A stretch of DNA of 64,000 nucleotides from Trema orientale (GCA_002914845.1 JXTC01000050.1:540288-604287); one strand, 5' to 3'. Shown: positions 36,690 through 48,984, counted from the first letter of the stretch. Numbers and translations are program-made. The notes: a model not told the origin generated them from the sequence alone.

Positions 36690-38950
36690 CAAGAAATTTT
36701 GAATGTAAATAAAATAAAAATCTACACAAGCAAGGTAGAAGATAACTAGAAATTTAAAAGAGAAGATAATTACTTATAGAAAAGAAATTATAAAAAAAAA
36801 AACAAAAATCAAAACAAAAGGAAGGCTGTAATTATTGAAACTGAAAGAGAAAGGTAATTACACCTAGCAATGAAATGAACGAGAAGGGAAAAATAAAAAT
36901 AAAATCAAGGGAAACAATGTGCAAAGAAGGGCTATCTAATATATATATATATATATATTAAACGAGATTAATTCTTTTGTTAGATAGACAAAGGTCCAAG
37001 AGAGAAAAAAATAGAAAAACGATAACTTTTTCAGAATCTTACTTTGATTAAATTTTTTGTTGGGTTAGATGTTTAATTTTTTTAAGACCTTACTTTTATG
37101 AATTAAGTTTTAAAATAAGTGGTACGAAATTCTAAAAGAATTATTTAAAGAGATGTGTACGAAGAGATTTTTTTTTTACACCTAAAAAGGTACTAAAAAG
37201 ATAATTTCATTAAAGGTTCTTTTAATATAAAAGAATTTAGAAAAGGGGGTCATATTCGCACCCAGCCAAACATAAAGGCACCACTTCTTTATCAAATTAT
37301 TTTTTTAAGCACAATTTTATCCTTATTTTAAAAATTAAAGCACCCCATTTCAGGATTAAAGAGAGCTATAAATAATAAAATTAAAACCTTGCACAAAAAT
37401 ATAGTAAAAACTTATTTTTCTAAAACTAGTAAAGAACAAGTAAAGTGTTTATTAATTGATGGAGGTATACCGGGAGCATCCTGGACTAGAACACAAAATC
37501 CAACAAGATCACTCGATTCGAGTGATTATATACATCTATTCAATAATTCCAAGTACGAACAAAAGCCATGTTCGTTTAAAACAGAAAGGAAGTATTAATA
37601 TAAATGTGGGTGAGTTTTCAATGGGTATTTTTGTTTTTGCTCTATAGATGGGTAAATTTGACTAATTTGGAAACAAACCTACAATAATAAGTCATCTTAT
37701 TCAATATATTAATTTCTAATTTTTTTTATTTATTTCTTTTTTGAAAATTTAATTTAAAGTTTAATTTTTTAATTATCTTTAATTTAAAACTATATGTATT
37801 ATTGTATCTTCAATATTTAATAAATTTTTTTTTATCGGTAAAATCTAAGGTAGGATAATTTTCATATTATGAATAAGTTGTTTTTTTAAATAATAAAAAA
37901 TGAATAAAATAACTACATTGAAAGAAAATTTGTTTTAAAAAAAATTATGCGTCAAATAGCTTAAAATTTGTACATATTTTTTTTTTTTTATTTTTTTTTT
38001 TCCTACGAATAAGATAGTTAAGAGTAATTTAGGGTTATTAAGTATTTTTCACTAATTTTATTTCTTATAAAATAAAGTAAAATAAAATAAATTAACCAAT
38101 TCATCAGGTTACCCATCTTTTTTATTTTAAATAACTTTCTATATTTATATATTTATTAATTATAATAATATTTTTAATAAATCTACTAATATTATTATAG
38201 CCATTAGATTACAATCCAATGGCCCAAATTAGAATACCCATCCATGGAGTAAAAACAAAAATCTCTATTGAAACATCACCCTATATATATATTTACATAT
38301 ACTTATATGAAGAGCTTCAATTTACAAATTAGAAGTTAATTTACACCCTAAAACAGATTTAAACAAAAATTCAAGAACATAAAAAACTCATACAGATTAG
38401 TAAAAAGGAACTACAAGATCTTATAAAAATAGGTGTAAAAATGAAGCTAAGTACCAAATAAAGAAAAAACAAGAAAGAAATATCTTCAAGCAAAAAGGGA
38501 AAAAAAAAAAGAAAATTATAAGAAAGTTTTTAACAAATAGATGTGATTGGCTTGGGGAGGGTATTATTTTATCCAATATAATTTTTATACTATTAAAAGA
38601 GGTGCATTTATGACATAGAGAGGAGACATAGGGTATCAACGGAGGGAAAAAAAAATGCTAGGTCGCAAAGGGCAGCCACACTTTGATTTCGGCCCTTTTA
38701 TTAATTTATAATTTTATGTTTTGCGCGCACATTTTATTATGTCATTGTGGTGGTTGTCAAGTGAAAGAAATGACCTTATTTGTTAGTAACCTTAATCCTC
38801 TTTTGCACCCATCTGCACCTGTGATGTTTGGACAAACTAATAATAATATATAAAACCCAACAATTAATATAATCCATCAATCACCGACTCAAATAAACTA
38901 TTTCCCTAAACAAAGAATTTTCGCTTCTTTTAGTAAAAAAAAAGACAAAT
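36690..38950. other. AT-rich intergenic DNA, no gene seen
   Basis: Long A/T tracts and TA microsatellites (36940-36958). Small frames at 37389-37647 overlap in different phases and match nothing known. CCATTAGATTACAATCCAATGG near 38200-38222 is a small inverted repeat like those in the MITEs of this window. Confidence 0.5.
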
Positions 38951-38959
38951 TACTCAAAT

Positions 38960-39240
38960 AAATAGAGAAATTATGATGGATGATTAATATTTTAAATTTG
39001 ATTAAATAAATATTTATTTTTTAAATTTTATAGCTAAATGTCCACGTATATATATTATTACATTCAGTAGATATATTTATCTACTAATTTCAATTATTAT
39101 ACTAAAATATATTAAATATATAATTTTTTATACTTGGTATATAAAGATATATACCAAATATTTTACTATAACATTTAACAAAGACATATTTACTCAAATT
39201 AGGTTCAAAATTTGATCATATTTTTATAAGACCCAATAAA
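38960..39240 (+). repeat. AT-rich dispersed repeat, copy 3
   Basis: Shares with the 63.72-64.00 kb copy the blocks AATATTTTAAATTTGATTAA, TTTTATAGCTAAATGTCCA, ACTTGGTATATAAAGATATA and TTTGATCATAT in the same order. No coding. Function and class unknown. Confidence 0.65.
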
Positions 39241-39309
39241 ATATGCAATTATGGGCAAAATAACATATTATACCCGTGTAGGCTTCCTAAAAGCTTTAGG
39301 CCCCACAAG

Positions 39310-39540
39310 CGGTCCAAATTTGACCCAACTAATTTCCTCGACTATTTAATTTTAAATAATCTTCCGTGGTGAGCAAGGCAGAAAATATAAAAGAAAATAA
39401 AAAAAACAAAACAAAAGGACAAAAGGCCCGCTTTGATCCAACTAATTTCCTCTACTATTTAATTTTAATTTAAATATTCCGTGGTGAGCAAGGGCAGAAA
39501 AATAAATATAAAAAACAAAACGAAAAAAGGACAAAAGTAG
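39310..39540. repeat. Imperfect tandem duplication, about 118 bp period
   Basis: Both units contain CCAACTAATTTCCTC, ACTATTTAATTTTA, CCGTGGTGAGCAAGG and GACAAAAG. The block lies just upstream of a TATATA stretch and a CT microsatellite. Confidence 0.75.
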
Positions 39541-39598
39541 AAAAGGAGTGTCCATTATATATTGAACCCAACCTCATTTGCAGATCATGCTCATCTAA

Positions 39599-39604
<6 letters not shown>

Positions 39605-39633
<29 letters not shown>
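39605..39633. repeat. CT microsatellite
   Basis: An uninterrupted CT run of about 28 bases, with a TATATATTG about 45 bases upstream. The layout resembles a plant leader, but no gene follows. Confidence 0.75.
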
Positions 39634-39636
<3 letters not shown>

Positions 39637-39689
39637 ATCCTTGCTTCTATAAGTTTTTGTGTCTTCTATGTTCTTTCTTTTTTTTTTTT

Positions 39690-40205
39690 TTTTGGTGTTT
39701 TGTTTTTCAAATACTTGGGCTCTTAAGATGTTGATAGTTAATAATATTGGTAGCTACAATATATTACATAAGAGAGTCATAACAAGGAGGACGATGAGGA
39801 TGATCTTTTAAGTTCGCTCGTCGTGCGTAAGGGCAAAATTGCCTTGCCGATAACATTATTGTGTTGTTTCTGAGTCCTCCCCTTTTTCTTCTCTTTAATT
39901 ATTTATTTATTAAAAAAAAAAACTCATTGAGCTATCAGACATCTCTCCCTAACTCTAACCATGTATATGCATATGTTCTCAGTGCATTTTTTTTTTTTTT
40001 GTGGGGCTTTTTTCTAAAGTCTTGAGCTCCTAATATTGTGATATATACCTAATATTGGTAGCTATAACATACTCTTTTTAATGCAAATGCAGGACGATGA
40101 AGATGGTATTTAAGTTCACTCTTCGTGCGTAAGTATAAATTGCCCATATTGTCTTGCCGATAACATCATTTCCTTTCTGAGTCTTCCGTCCTTTCTTTTT
40201 TTTGG
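39690..40205. repeat. Diverged tandem duplication, about 300 bp period
   Basis: The unit near 39705-39885 and that near 40012-40190 share ATATTGGTAGCTA, GGACGATGA, TTAAGTTC, TCGTGCGTAAG and CTTGCCGATAACAT in order. The shared blocks are more GC-rich than the spacers, as if selected or derived from a gene. No frame is kept between the two. Confidence 0.6.
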
Positions 40206-40224
40206 GGGGGTGGGGGGCAAGACT

Positions 40225-40790
40225 AGATATTGCTATTTGCTACCTTTGCTTCCTTAACGTTATTTTTTATGGGAAATTTTTTGAGCTGTTCTCGTTTTAA
40301 AAGATGGTCTTTGACTTTTTTTCCTTCTTCCCCGTGTATTGTCGTTTTCACAAGTTTATGTCGTTTACACAGACGTTATCGTTTTTCAAACTTCATGCCG
40401 TTTTCTTGTGATATGGTCCTTGATAATATTTCATACCGTTTCCAAAGAGAGGCTTGTTTTCATAGTATCATGTCATTTTTAATGTTAATGTCGTTTGCTG
40501 ATATTAATTGCACACTTGGTAGCCTTTTTTTGAAGATCTTGTTGTTTTAAAATTTTTGATCTTTTTATCAAGATTTTGTCGTCTCAATAGTTTATTCCAT
40601 TAACGTCGTTTCTCTTAGTATTCTCATTTGATAAAGTTATTGTCGTTCTGTTTCAACGTCATTTCTTAGTACCTTGGATGATATCGTTTCTCATGATACT
40701 GTCGTCATAATAATTTTATGTGGTTTTCAATGGCGATATTCTTATTTTGTCGACTTTTCAATGCTTTGAAAACCTTACAGAAGTTTTATT
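40225..40790. repeat. Degenerate GTCGTTT-rich repeat
   Basis: Words of the type (G/A)(T/C)CGTTT recur every 20-45 bases through more than 500 bases, with TTATGTCGTTTT-like context. A 106-codon plus frame (40230-40550) overlaps it and is a product of the repeat rather than a recognised protein. Confidence 0.6.
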
Positions 40791-40832
40791 TTTCATTTGT
40801 ACTTGTTTTCTACCACCGTTTCAAACTTAAAA

Positions 40833-42147
40833 GGGAAAATATCGCTAGGGGTCCCCATTCTTTACACGATTTATTACTTAGGTTCCCATTCATTTTTTTT
40901 TTTTCCCGTAGCTTTTAAACTTTTACGTCTGTAACACATTATTCCTATTCTCAATTTCCATCTCATTTTGCCATTTCAACCCACAACCAAGTCGTGATAA
41001 TTTAGCAGGGGTATAGGTGGTCATTAAAATAATTTTGTTTAAAAAAAAAAGGAAAATAATAAGAGCGATAGCCGCCTTCTTCTTCATCTAGCTGTGAGCC
41101 CAAAAAATTAGGGGAAACTCGTACCTCTTCTAGTTTTTTTTATCTTCATTGCAACTCTGACCTTGTTTGAGAATTTTACGACGATTATTAAGTCCTTGCG
41201 TGTTTTTCTAGGGTCTGCATGAGTTCACCATTGTTGGATTTTGTCTTTGAGCTTTCATGAAGTTTTTCCCCGTGGCTGCAATATATACGCGGAGCTTTAG
41301 GCCGAGATTTAGGGCTTTCGATTGAAACAACGTCTACTTAACTTAAAAATCTCAACAATGGGTTCTTACTCTTGGGTGTTAAATCTTCTGTTATTTCACA
41401 TTTGGTTCCGAAAATTTTGTAGTAATGATCCTTTTTTTTTTGCCGAACGTTTCCAGAAAAGGGACTTTAGAATTTTTCTTCTATGCTCTCCTTGGTTCCA
41501 GTAATATCTCTGTTTCTATCAACGTGGATATTCTGAAGAATCTAGGTTTTCGATTTGGTTGAGAAACTGAAGTGAAAGAGATGTTGTATGTAGCCTTCTT
41601 ATTATTGGTTTAATCTTTTTCTTTGAGAAGGTGTGTCTTTTACAAGACTCCAAAAAGTAAAAAAGCAATCAAATTATGGAAGAGGAGGCCAAAAATGTAT
41701 CTGGGTCTGCAACGATAATTGAAACCTTCAAAGCTTTTATTCATAAAATACATACACACATATTTCTCTTCCTCTCAGATTTAAGATTTGGATCGCTTCT
41801 CCAAGATTATGCTTACATGGTTTTTGTACGTACAAAGATTTGAGGATCAAATTAAACTCAGAATAGTATGAATTTTTCCCAATTTCAGACTCACGGTTGA
41901 AGACGACAATGGGGGGTGCAACTTTAATGTTGTTTTATTATTACTGTTATTATTATTATTGTTATTGTATAATGACCATTTATAACCCTGCTAAATAATT
42001 TTGTGGGCTTAAACGGCAAAATTAGACCGAAAATTGGGAAAAGAACTAACGTGTTATAGAAATAAAAGTTTTGGGACTTAAAAGCTACAAAAAGGACCTA
42101 AGTGATAGATCATGTAAAGAATGGGGACCCTTTCGTGATATTTTCCC
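40833..42147. mobile_element. Mutator-like element (MULE) with long terminal inverted repeats
   Basis: Ends read GGGAAAATATCGC on the left and GTGATATTTTCCC on the right. The inverted repeats extend about 150-165 bp (40833-40999 with 41996-42147), sharing GGGTCCCCATTCTTTACA, TTACTTAGGT and GTAGCTTTTAA. The flanks AACTTAAAA (40824-40832) and AACTTAAAG (42148-42156) form a 9-bp target duplication with one change, the Mutator hallmark. Length is 1315 bp, with no MURA transposase. The middle (41000-41990) is unlike the terminal repeats and could be captured host sequence. Confidence 0.88.
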
Positions 42148-42568
42148 AACTTAAAGTCAGACCTGAAATGCAAAATGCATTCTGATTTATATTTTCATAG
42201 TCTCACCACTTGATACCGGACTAATACAATGAATAACAAATCACAATGAATTCCACCCCTTAAAAAAAAAACACTGTAGAACCTACGCTTTTCTCATTCG
42301 TTATGTAAATGTCACCCCAATATCTATACTATTTTAGTATTTTAGTTTTCCGCCCATCTTTTTAATTCCAAATACAGGGACGAAAAATAAAAGCGTAAAA
42401 TTCCAGTTGCAGTCAAAGTAAAATTTCAAGAGTTTGCTCACATTGGGACTGACCCGATTACTAAGAAAAGATCCTCCGGAAGGAACTTTAGATTAAAAAC
42501 TTGTTTCTTACAACCCCATTTGATTATATCTGATAAACGACTACTCTGTACTCTAATAATTAAAGATC

Positions 42569-42787
42569 GGAAAATTTAATTGAAGGCCAATTGGACTAGA
42601 CAGAAAAACAACCATTAAAAACAAAATTTGAATATAGCTGATAAATAGCAAGTTCAAACCACATTTACAGCATACTACGGAAAATTTAATTGAAGGCCAA
42701 TTGGACTAGACAGAAAAACAACCATTAAAAACAAAATTTGAATATAGCTGATAAATAGCAAGTTCAAACCACATTTACAGCATACTA
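42569..42787. repeat. Perfect 109-bp tandem duplication downstream of the PP2C gene
   Basis: The unit beginning CGGAAAATTTAATTGAAGGC and ending CACATTTACAGCATACTA is present twice with no difference that I can see. It lies about 280 bases beyond the PP2C stop codon, in or near the 3' flank. Identity points to a recent event or an assembly duplication. Confidence 0.92.
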
Positions 42788-43007
42788 ATGAAGAATTTGG
42801 TCACATGACTCTACAAACAAACGCATGCACATTTCTGAAACACTTGGAAGCCCAATTACAGAAACTAAACTAGGATACAATTCTATGCTAGAGGCTGAAA
42901 AAACGTAAATTACACATTAGCAAGGGTGATAATAAATTTGATTTAGCCTCTATTCTTGTACAATACTACTCTATCACAGATTTCCTAAAACTTTTCGAGT
43001 AATGAAT

Positions 43008-43013
43008 TTTATT
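43008..43013 (-). terminator. Candidate poly(A) signal of the PP2C gene
   Basis: AATAAA on the minus strand (CAATAAAAT context) sits about 60 bases past the stop codon, a normal distance for a plant 3' UTR. Motif match only. Confidence 0.4.
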
Positions 43014-43070
43014 GCGCCCATCCTAACAATCTGGTAGGAAATCAAATTCTTTCGAAAAATAAAAGAGTGC

Positions 43071-46000
43071 TCACTCAGTACTACTTCGAGAGGAACCCCC
43101 TTGATTGGCCAAGAAACGAACAACAACACAAGTAATGTTATCAGCACTACCTCTTTGATATGCTTCCTGCATCAGCCTCTCTGCAGCCTGCTTTGGGTCC
43201 TGAATTGGCTTAATCATCGCAACAGCTTCCTGATAAAAAAATATATATACATATATAAATAATCCGAGAGTTGGAAAGATCAATGCACCCAGTAACTTGA
43301 GCGATTTGAGGTTTTATGACAATGCAGCATAGCACACTAGAAGTAGGGACAAAATAACAATCTTGTAACGTGAAAACAAGAAAAAACTCCATCTGACAAC
43401 ATATAAGTGCACCAACAAAGACATAAAAAAGCATAATCCGTTTAGAAAATCATGGCACACCTCATTTGTGACAACATCCCACAATCCATCGCTTGCAAGG
43501 ATAAGGAACTCCAGAGAGCTATCAATCTTTTCCTCCTGCATGGAGAAAGTCAGCGCTTAGCTATATTAGAAGACAGAACAAGGAAACAAAGAAGGCATTG
43601 TAAAGTGACTAATTTTCTCAGCCAAGAAGAATGACTTTATAGATGGGCCACTGAAAGACAATTCTAATCGTAAAGGACCATGTATACCACATTCAGTTTA
43701 CTTGAGAAAAAATCTGTGCACATAAAATCTCTACAAATTTCTTTTTGTTTGTATAAACAAAAGAACAAATATAAAAGAACTTGAAAGACTAGATGCTCAT
43801 CGACACACTTGCATGGTCATAAACTGCACGTGCTATTCAAATTAATAATTTTAAAGCTAGTTTTTCAGATTTATTAACTCTGTCAATCTCTTAAAGAAGT
43901 ATGCCTAGGAAAATAAATCATCTGGTGCATTTCCAGGAGGAACCAAAAAAAAAAAAGAGCACTAGGAAATGAACCTGAATTTCTGGATCAGCAACAACAT
44001 ATTGCTTCAAAAGCCTGTCACCAAAGGCACGAGAAACAGCAAGAACACCTCCCACTCTCCAAGTTCCTGTTTCATATAACCTCCATTTAGAAGACAAGCA
44101 ACAGGCCAGAACATGGGGAAACATCTAAATCAATTATCTGAAACCTTACCAGCCCACATAACAAATCCTCCAGCATCCTCAATCCGTTGCCGCTCATCAG
44201 TTTGATCTGGCTTGTGATCTCTTGAAACAGCAATTGCTGAAAGAGATAAAAGTACATGCAACCGTGAAATAACAGAAAAAGTGAAGAAAATAATCTTTTG
44301 ACCAAAAAAAACTTGGAGCAGAAGATTAAAGTTCAAAGATGAAGGTGAAAAAAATGAGCTGCCTCTGAAAACAAGATAAATTGTACAGGTCTTACCATTA
44401 CCACCCCTGCATATTACAGCTCTGGAATCCCCAACATTAGCAACAAGCAAACGGTCACCAACTAGGATGGCAGTAGAAGCAGTTGATCCAGCATCTCTGT
44501 TCTGATTATTTTCTGATTTCAGAAATTCTGAGTCTGTATGGCTGTACGCATCAGCTGCAGAAACAGGAACATTTTCCTTAAAATACTTCTTTACTTTTTC
44601 TTTTTCCTGTTGGATAACAAATTGCATGAGTACCGCAACAGGTATGGAATAACAAACCTATAGCAGATTTTGTGTCAGAAATAAACTTTGGATGCCTGAT
44701 CAAATTACTAAAAAGATTCTGCTTCACATATTCAGCTGCACGAGCACCACCATGACCTGAAACAACCAAAAGAAATAATTTTGTTCTGTTATTTCTAATG
44801 CTTGCAAAGTGTGAATATGACTGTGCATTACTCAAGTATCTATATGGTCGAATGATAATGGCACACAAATGAGTTACAGTTTACATATTATATATATGAC
44901 CAGCGAGTAGCACATAAATGATACAGAATAAGAAAATTGGTAACTAAATAGTGAACAGAAAAAATTAGTTAGCAAAAGAATTATTACATAGACAGTCAAA
45001 ACCATATGCAAAACACAAAAAGAGAGAAGTCACTAAAATTTTTAGTATCTAAATTAGGTTAAGCCCCTGGATTCAAAAGGCCCGAAAGGTTATCCTAAGT
45101 TTTAGATCGTAACTACACTGTCAAAAAGCACACAATAAGACTATCCAGATAAGGTGGACATCCCCATCTGCATTGTTGTGTGGCTAAAAGCTGAGTTCAA
45201 GGTTTAAAAATAAATTTGCGTAGCACTCATGTTCTCCATACAATGATGTATATCATGTGCATAGTATTCATCTTACGCATGCTTTTGTGTGTGTGTGGTT
45301 GAGAAGAGAGAGAAATACCATCAAAGACGCCAAAGAGACCAACAATTTCTCCTTCCACACCATCAATTCTTGTCTCATAAAAATCTTCCATTGAAGACCT
45401 TTTCCCGGGCGAGCTTGCATATCCATAACTGAACTTTCCATTCTGACTGTTAACAAATAATAAACATCATACTTAGTGTCAGAGTCATTCAAATAAAACC
45501 CATTATAAAGATGGTCAATTCATCATTAGGAGAAACAAAATTGACAAAGACGTCCTAACAATTAAAAAATACAAGACCTTCCAAAAAACGTAAAACACGC
45601 AATAAGAACATCAGATTCCCAGAATATCCTTTACATCATAGGGCAGAAATAACTCTTGACAAGCAAGCAAGTCTAAACCAAAGAAAATTACCCAAAGGGT
45701 TACATCAAATTTCCTTAAAATTTGCGAATTGTCCATTAGAGATAAATCGTATAAAGCAATCAACCTATCTTAGGGGTAACACATTACCCATCATTTAGAA
45801 TTAGTAAATAACACCCTAAAGCATCAAACTTATGTGTTGCATCATACTAACATGGGTTTTTCTCCCCTCATGATTTCGAATCCTATAGAAACAAAGAATT
45901 TGACAGAAACATATAGAACCCATGATTTATAACACATATACTCACCCAACGCAAATGTTGAAACAGACAGAATGGTTTAAAATCAAATCAAAGAACACAA

Positions 46001-46146
46001 AGAAAGCAAGGAATTGAAACAGGTCCAGATCTAAACAAGTAGAAGAAAGGAAGAAAAAGAATTGACCTGAGGCCGCCACCGCTTACGGGTGCATCGTCAG
46101 CATGAACCTGACTCGAAGACGATAAAACCGAATTGAGATAACCCAT
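43071..46146 (-). CDS. PP2C-type Ser/Thr protein phosphatase, WIN2-like (8 coding exons)
   Basis: Exons on the minus strand: 46146-46067, 45446-45319, 44756-44658, 44554-44396, 44236-44150, 44066-43975, 43535-43461, 43229-43071. All introns are GT-AG, and the 879-nt frame stays open for 292 residues. The enzyme removes phosphate from Ser/Thr using Mn/Mg. Visible motifs are RSSMED (R43, E47, D48), VFDGHGG (D69, G70), GSTAST at 125-130, GDSRA at 144-148, ASDGLWD (D231) and [10 protein letters not shown] (D270, N271), so the metal-binding residues look intact. The start [15 protein letters not shown] matches the Arabidopsis WIN2 group, members of which interact with the bacterial effector HopW1. 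The protein ends shortly after the catalytic core, without the C-terminal extension of some relatives. An in-frame ATG at 46185 is not used, because it lies inside the 5' UTR intron. Neighbours are repeats on both sides. Confidence 0.96.
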
Positions 46147-46177
46147 GTTATTGCTTGGATTCCCAGGGTGCCCACTT

Positions 46178-46605
46178 CTGATCAAAATGAGAAAACAAAA
46201 TACTAGAGCTACAACAATCGGTATACAAATATAGCCTATTTTGGAATGTTAACGAAGCTCTACAACAACAAAAACCCAAGGATCATTTTTGAAAATTAGG
46301 TAATTATATCAAGAGTCCTTGACCTGCATATAAGAAAAAAAAATTAATAAAAAAAGATTAAAAGAAAAAAAATTAAAAAAAAAAAAAAAGAGAGAAAGAA
46401 AACGCCAATTTTTAGATTCAATTTTTTTGGATCCAATTCATGGATCTTGTTATTGGTTATAGCTACATGCCAAATATTGAATCCCAAAACAAAGGACCTA
46501 GCTAGAATCAACAAAATTAAAAATAATGAATAAATGAGGGAACAGGTAAACCAAATTAAGATTTTTCTAATGCATTCAATTCAATGATTTAGAGAGAGAA
46601 AGTAC
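46178..46605 (-). other. 5' UTR intron of the PP2C gene
   Basis: The donor reads CCAG|GTACTTTC (intron begins at 46605) and the acceptor TTTTGATCAG|AAG (exon resumes at 46177), 31 bases before the start codon. The upstream non-coding exon runs from 46606 into a GA-rich stretch near 46730. The intron is AT-rich with a poly-A run. Placement rests on splice motifs and the common 5' UTR intron of plant housekeeping genes; no transcript was available. Confidence 0.6.
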
Positions 46606-46617
46606 CTGGAGATAATA

Positions 46618-46658
46618 TAGAGAGAGAGAGAGACGACGAGAGAGCGAGGGAAAGAGGC

Positions 46659-46692
<34 letters not shown>
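46618..46692 (-). repeat. GA/CT microsatellite in the PP2C 5' leader
   Basis: Two blocks of GA repeats (CT on the gene's strand) lie in the non-coding first exon. CT-rich leaders are common in plant genes and may affect transcription. The repeat is directly visible; the role is inference. Confidence 0.7.
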
Positions 46693-46696
<4 letters not shown>

Positions 46697-47074
46697 TTTC
46701 TAGGGAGAGGGATAGAGGAAAAGGGGTATTCGTTCGGTTCCTTCTTTTTTGTTTTGGTTTTGGTTTTGGTTTTGGTTTGTTATTGTTAAGCGTCTAAGCT
46801 CAGGAACAAAATTTAATTAAAAATAATTGAAATATAATAATTAATTTTGAAAATAAATAATACCTCTGAAAAAAATAAAAAATCAATTAAAGAAAAGGGG
46901 CGTAAATGGCATTTGATTTTGGGTTAGTTGTGTGTTTGTTGGAAATCATACTAAAAAGTGGGGGAGATAGAAGAGAGGTAGAGACCTTGTGATGAGGGGT
47001 GAGTCAATCGACCCCAAAACGGAACGGAGCGATTAAAGACCGAGTGGACCGGCTTTTCTGGTGGGTACGCCACA

Positions 47075-47080
47075 CACGTG
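47075..47080. promoter_or_regulatory. G-box (CACGTG) upstream of the PP2C gene
   Basis: A perfect CACGTG core in the context ACACGTGGC lies about 350-400 bases upstream of the likely transcription start. This matches the ABRE/G-box class bound by bZIP and bHLH factors. Motif and position only. Confidence 0.4.
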
Positions 47081-47139
47081 GCGCACATGCACAACAAGGT
47101 GGAGCTACTCTTTCCTGTCTACCTTAGCTACACCCTAAA

Positions 47140-48600
47140 CTCCCCCCATCTCAGCGAAAATTTTGGGATAAGAGTCGTCCTACCGTCATAGGCGACTATT
47201 GTATTGCTAGCCAAATATTTTAAAACTGAGCAATATTAATTTAGGAGATATCAATAGCCCTAACATCACAATCACAATGGCGTGTCACTTTATTATTGAG
47301 TGATTCTTATTAATAAAACATATTTCATATGAGTTCCACGTGAAAAAAGTAAACATAATCACATCGTGATGTTAGACACCATATAATATCTGGTAACATT
47401 GCTCTTTAAAAGTTGATTTTTCTAGTTATTCACTAATTTAGTAAAATTAAATATTATTATTATTATGTGGCTCATTTTATATCCTCCTACATTAAAAGGT
47501 GGTCTATTTTGATTTTAACAACATTGTTCTTCAATTTGTCATCAATGGTAGCACATTTATACTTGCTCTTTTACAAAGAATTAATTTGGTTCATAAATTT
47601 TAGATTGTTTCGTTTTTGTTTATAATATATTGAAATTGATTTCTGTTAGTTTACGAATACTTGTCTAAAAGGAACACTGATTTCTGTTAGTTTACGAATA
47701 CTTGTCTAAAAGGAACACCATTTAATTTGTTCATAAAAACAAGCAGCAAATCGTAGCCTTAGCTTTGTTAGAAGTTTAAAGGAAGAAGTGCCCAATAATT
47801 TACTATAAGAGTTTCAAAAATGTAAGAACCAAGTATTCAAATTTGTTTGAATGAATGTGCTTCTTCAAAAGAAGATATATTATTAAAATGGAGGAAATTA
47901 TTTTAAGGAATATAACAGATAAACTAAACCTACGAAAATGTAATCTTAAACAGCCATATTGACCCATGGAAAAAGAGAGCATCGAATAGATGAGTACCAC
48001 AATCTATTGAAATTTTTAACTACCAAAGAATCTTATATTATTTGCACAAGAATTATCTTCTCTATATATACATATGAAAAATGAAGAGTTACACACCTAC
48101 ACAAAGCAAGGATCAGGAAACATCACAAAATCTTGAATTCTTTTGAATTCAACAAATTAACAACAATTAAGGAATCACTTTCCATCCAAAACTTATGCCA
48201 CCACATTTGCCAAATATATAGCATTCACTACAAATCATAATTTAGCTTATGAAACGTATTAAAATATTAGGACGGAAATAAAATTTTCTTGTTAGTTTAG
48301 AGACTAATATTGTTTTAATCCCTCGTAGTGTGGTGATATCTACAAGACATCACAATTACTTTTTTATTTATTTATTTTTGGAGGGACAATGCATCTACAC
48401 TCTAGAGGGAATAGAAAAAAATAAAAGAGCTAACACTATCACGTTCATGCAAAATTCAGACTCCTTTGTTATAGATTATAGCCTATAGGACTTTACGCAT
48501 ACAACTATCTCACCATATATGAAAGTATCAAACTATAAATGGAAAATTAGAAAATCAAGAAATGAACATATCAAAATGAATAACTATCTAATATTTTACT
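47140..48600. other. Intergenic DNA upstream of PP2C, no gene seen
   Basis: AT-rich, with the 41-bp duplication at 47637. A 65-codon minus frame at 47803-48000 matches nothing known. Confidence 0.5.
47637..47718. repeat. 41-bp perfect tandem duplication
   Basis: The unit TGATTTCTGTTAGTTTACGA plus AATACTTGTCTAAAAGGAACAC-like tail is present twice without change, upstream of the PP2C gene. No function suggested. Confidence 0.9.
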
Positions 48601-48627
48601 CAAAAACCTAAAACGAGATGTAATCAA

Positions 48628-48751
48628 TTTTTTTTTTCTTTGATATATTTGTTACAAGTTAGTGGGAAAGGGAGAGGATGGTGGGAATCGAACCACACAC
48701 CTCTTACTTCTTATGAGATAAGCTCTGCTACATGAGCTATTGCTCGTGGGT
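48628..48751 (-). mobile_element. tRNA-derived SINE
   Basis: On the minus strand the 124-bp element has an A box (TAGCTCATGTAG, 48739-48728), a B box (GGTTCGATTCC, 48694-48684) and a terminal A run. The perfect 11-bp direct repeat GATGTAATCAA at 48617-48627 and 48752-48762 is its target duplication. It differs in body sequence from the SINE at 60136, so it belongs to another family. Confidence 0.93.
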
Positions 48752-48984
48752 GATGTAATCAAATTTTGTCTCTCTTAGATCAATTAGTACAGAATTAAAA
48801 TTGCTAGAATTGATTAATATATTAATTTAATTTAAATCTCAACTTGTGGAACTTTGACCTTTTCCTTTCTTTTCTGCCTCCTTAATTGGTTTGAAAATTC
48901 AGATTTCCTAGCGTCGCTTATTCATGGCCCAATATGAAATACGTCAATCCTCTAGAAGATTTTTTCTTTTTTCTTTGAAGAAGA

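Noticed and set aside
46185-46185. In-frame upstream ATG for the PP2C gene
   Set aside because: A good acceptor (TTTTGATCAG) ends the 5' UTR intron at 46178, so this ATG is intronic; the protein family starts at MGYLNS.
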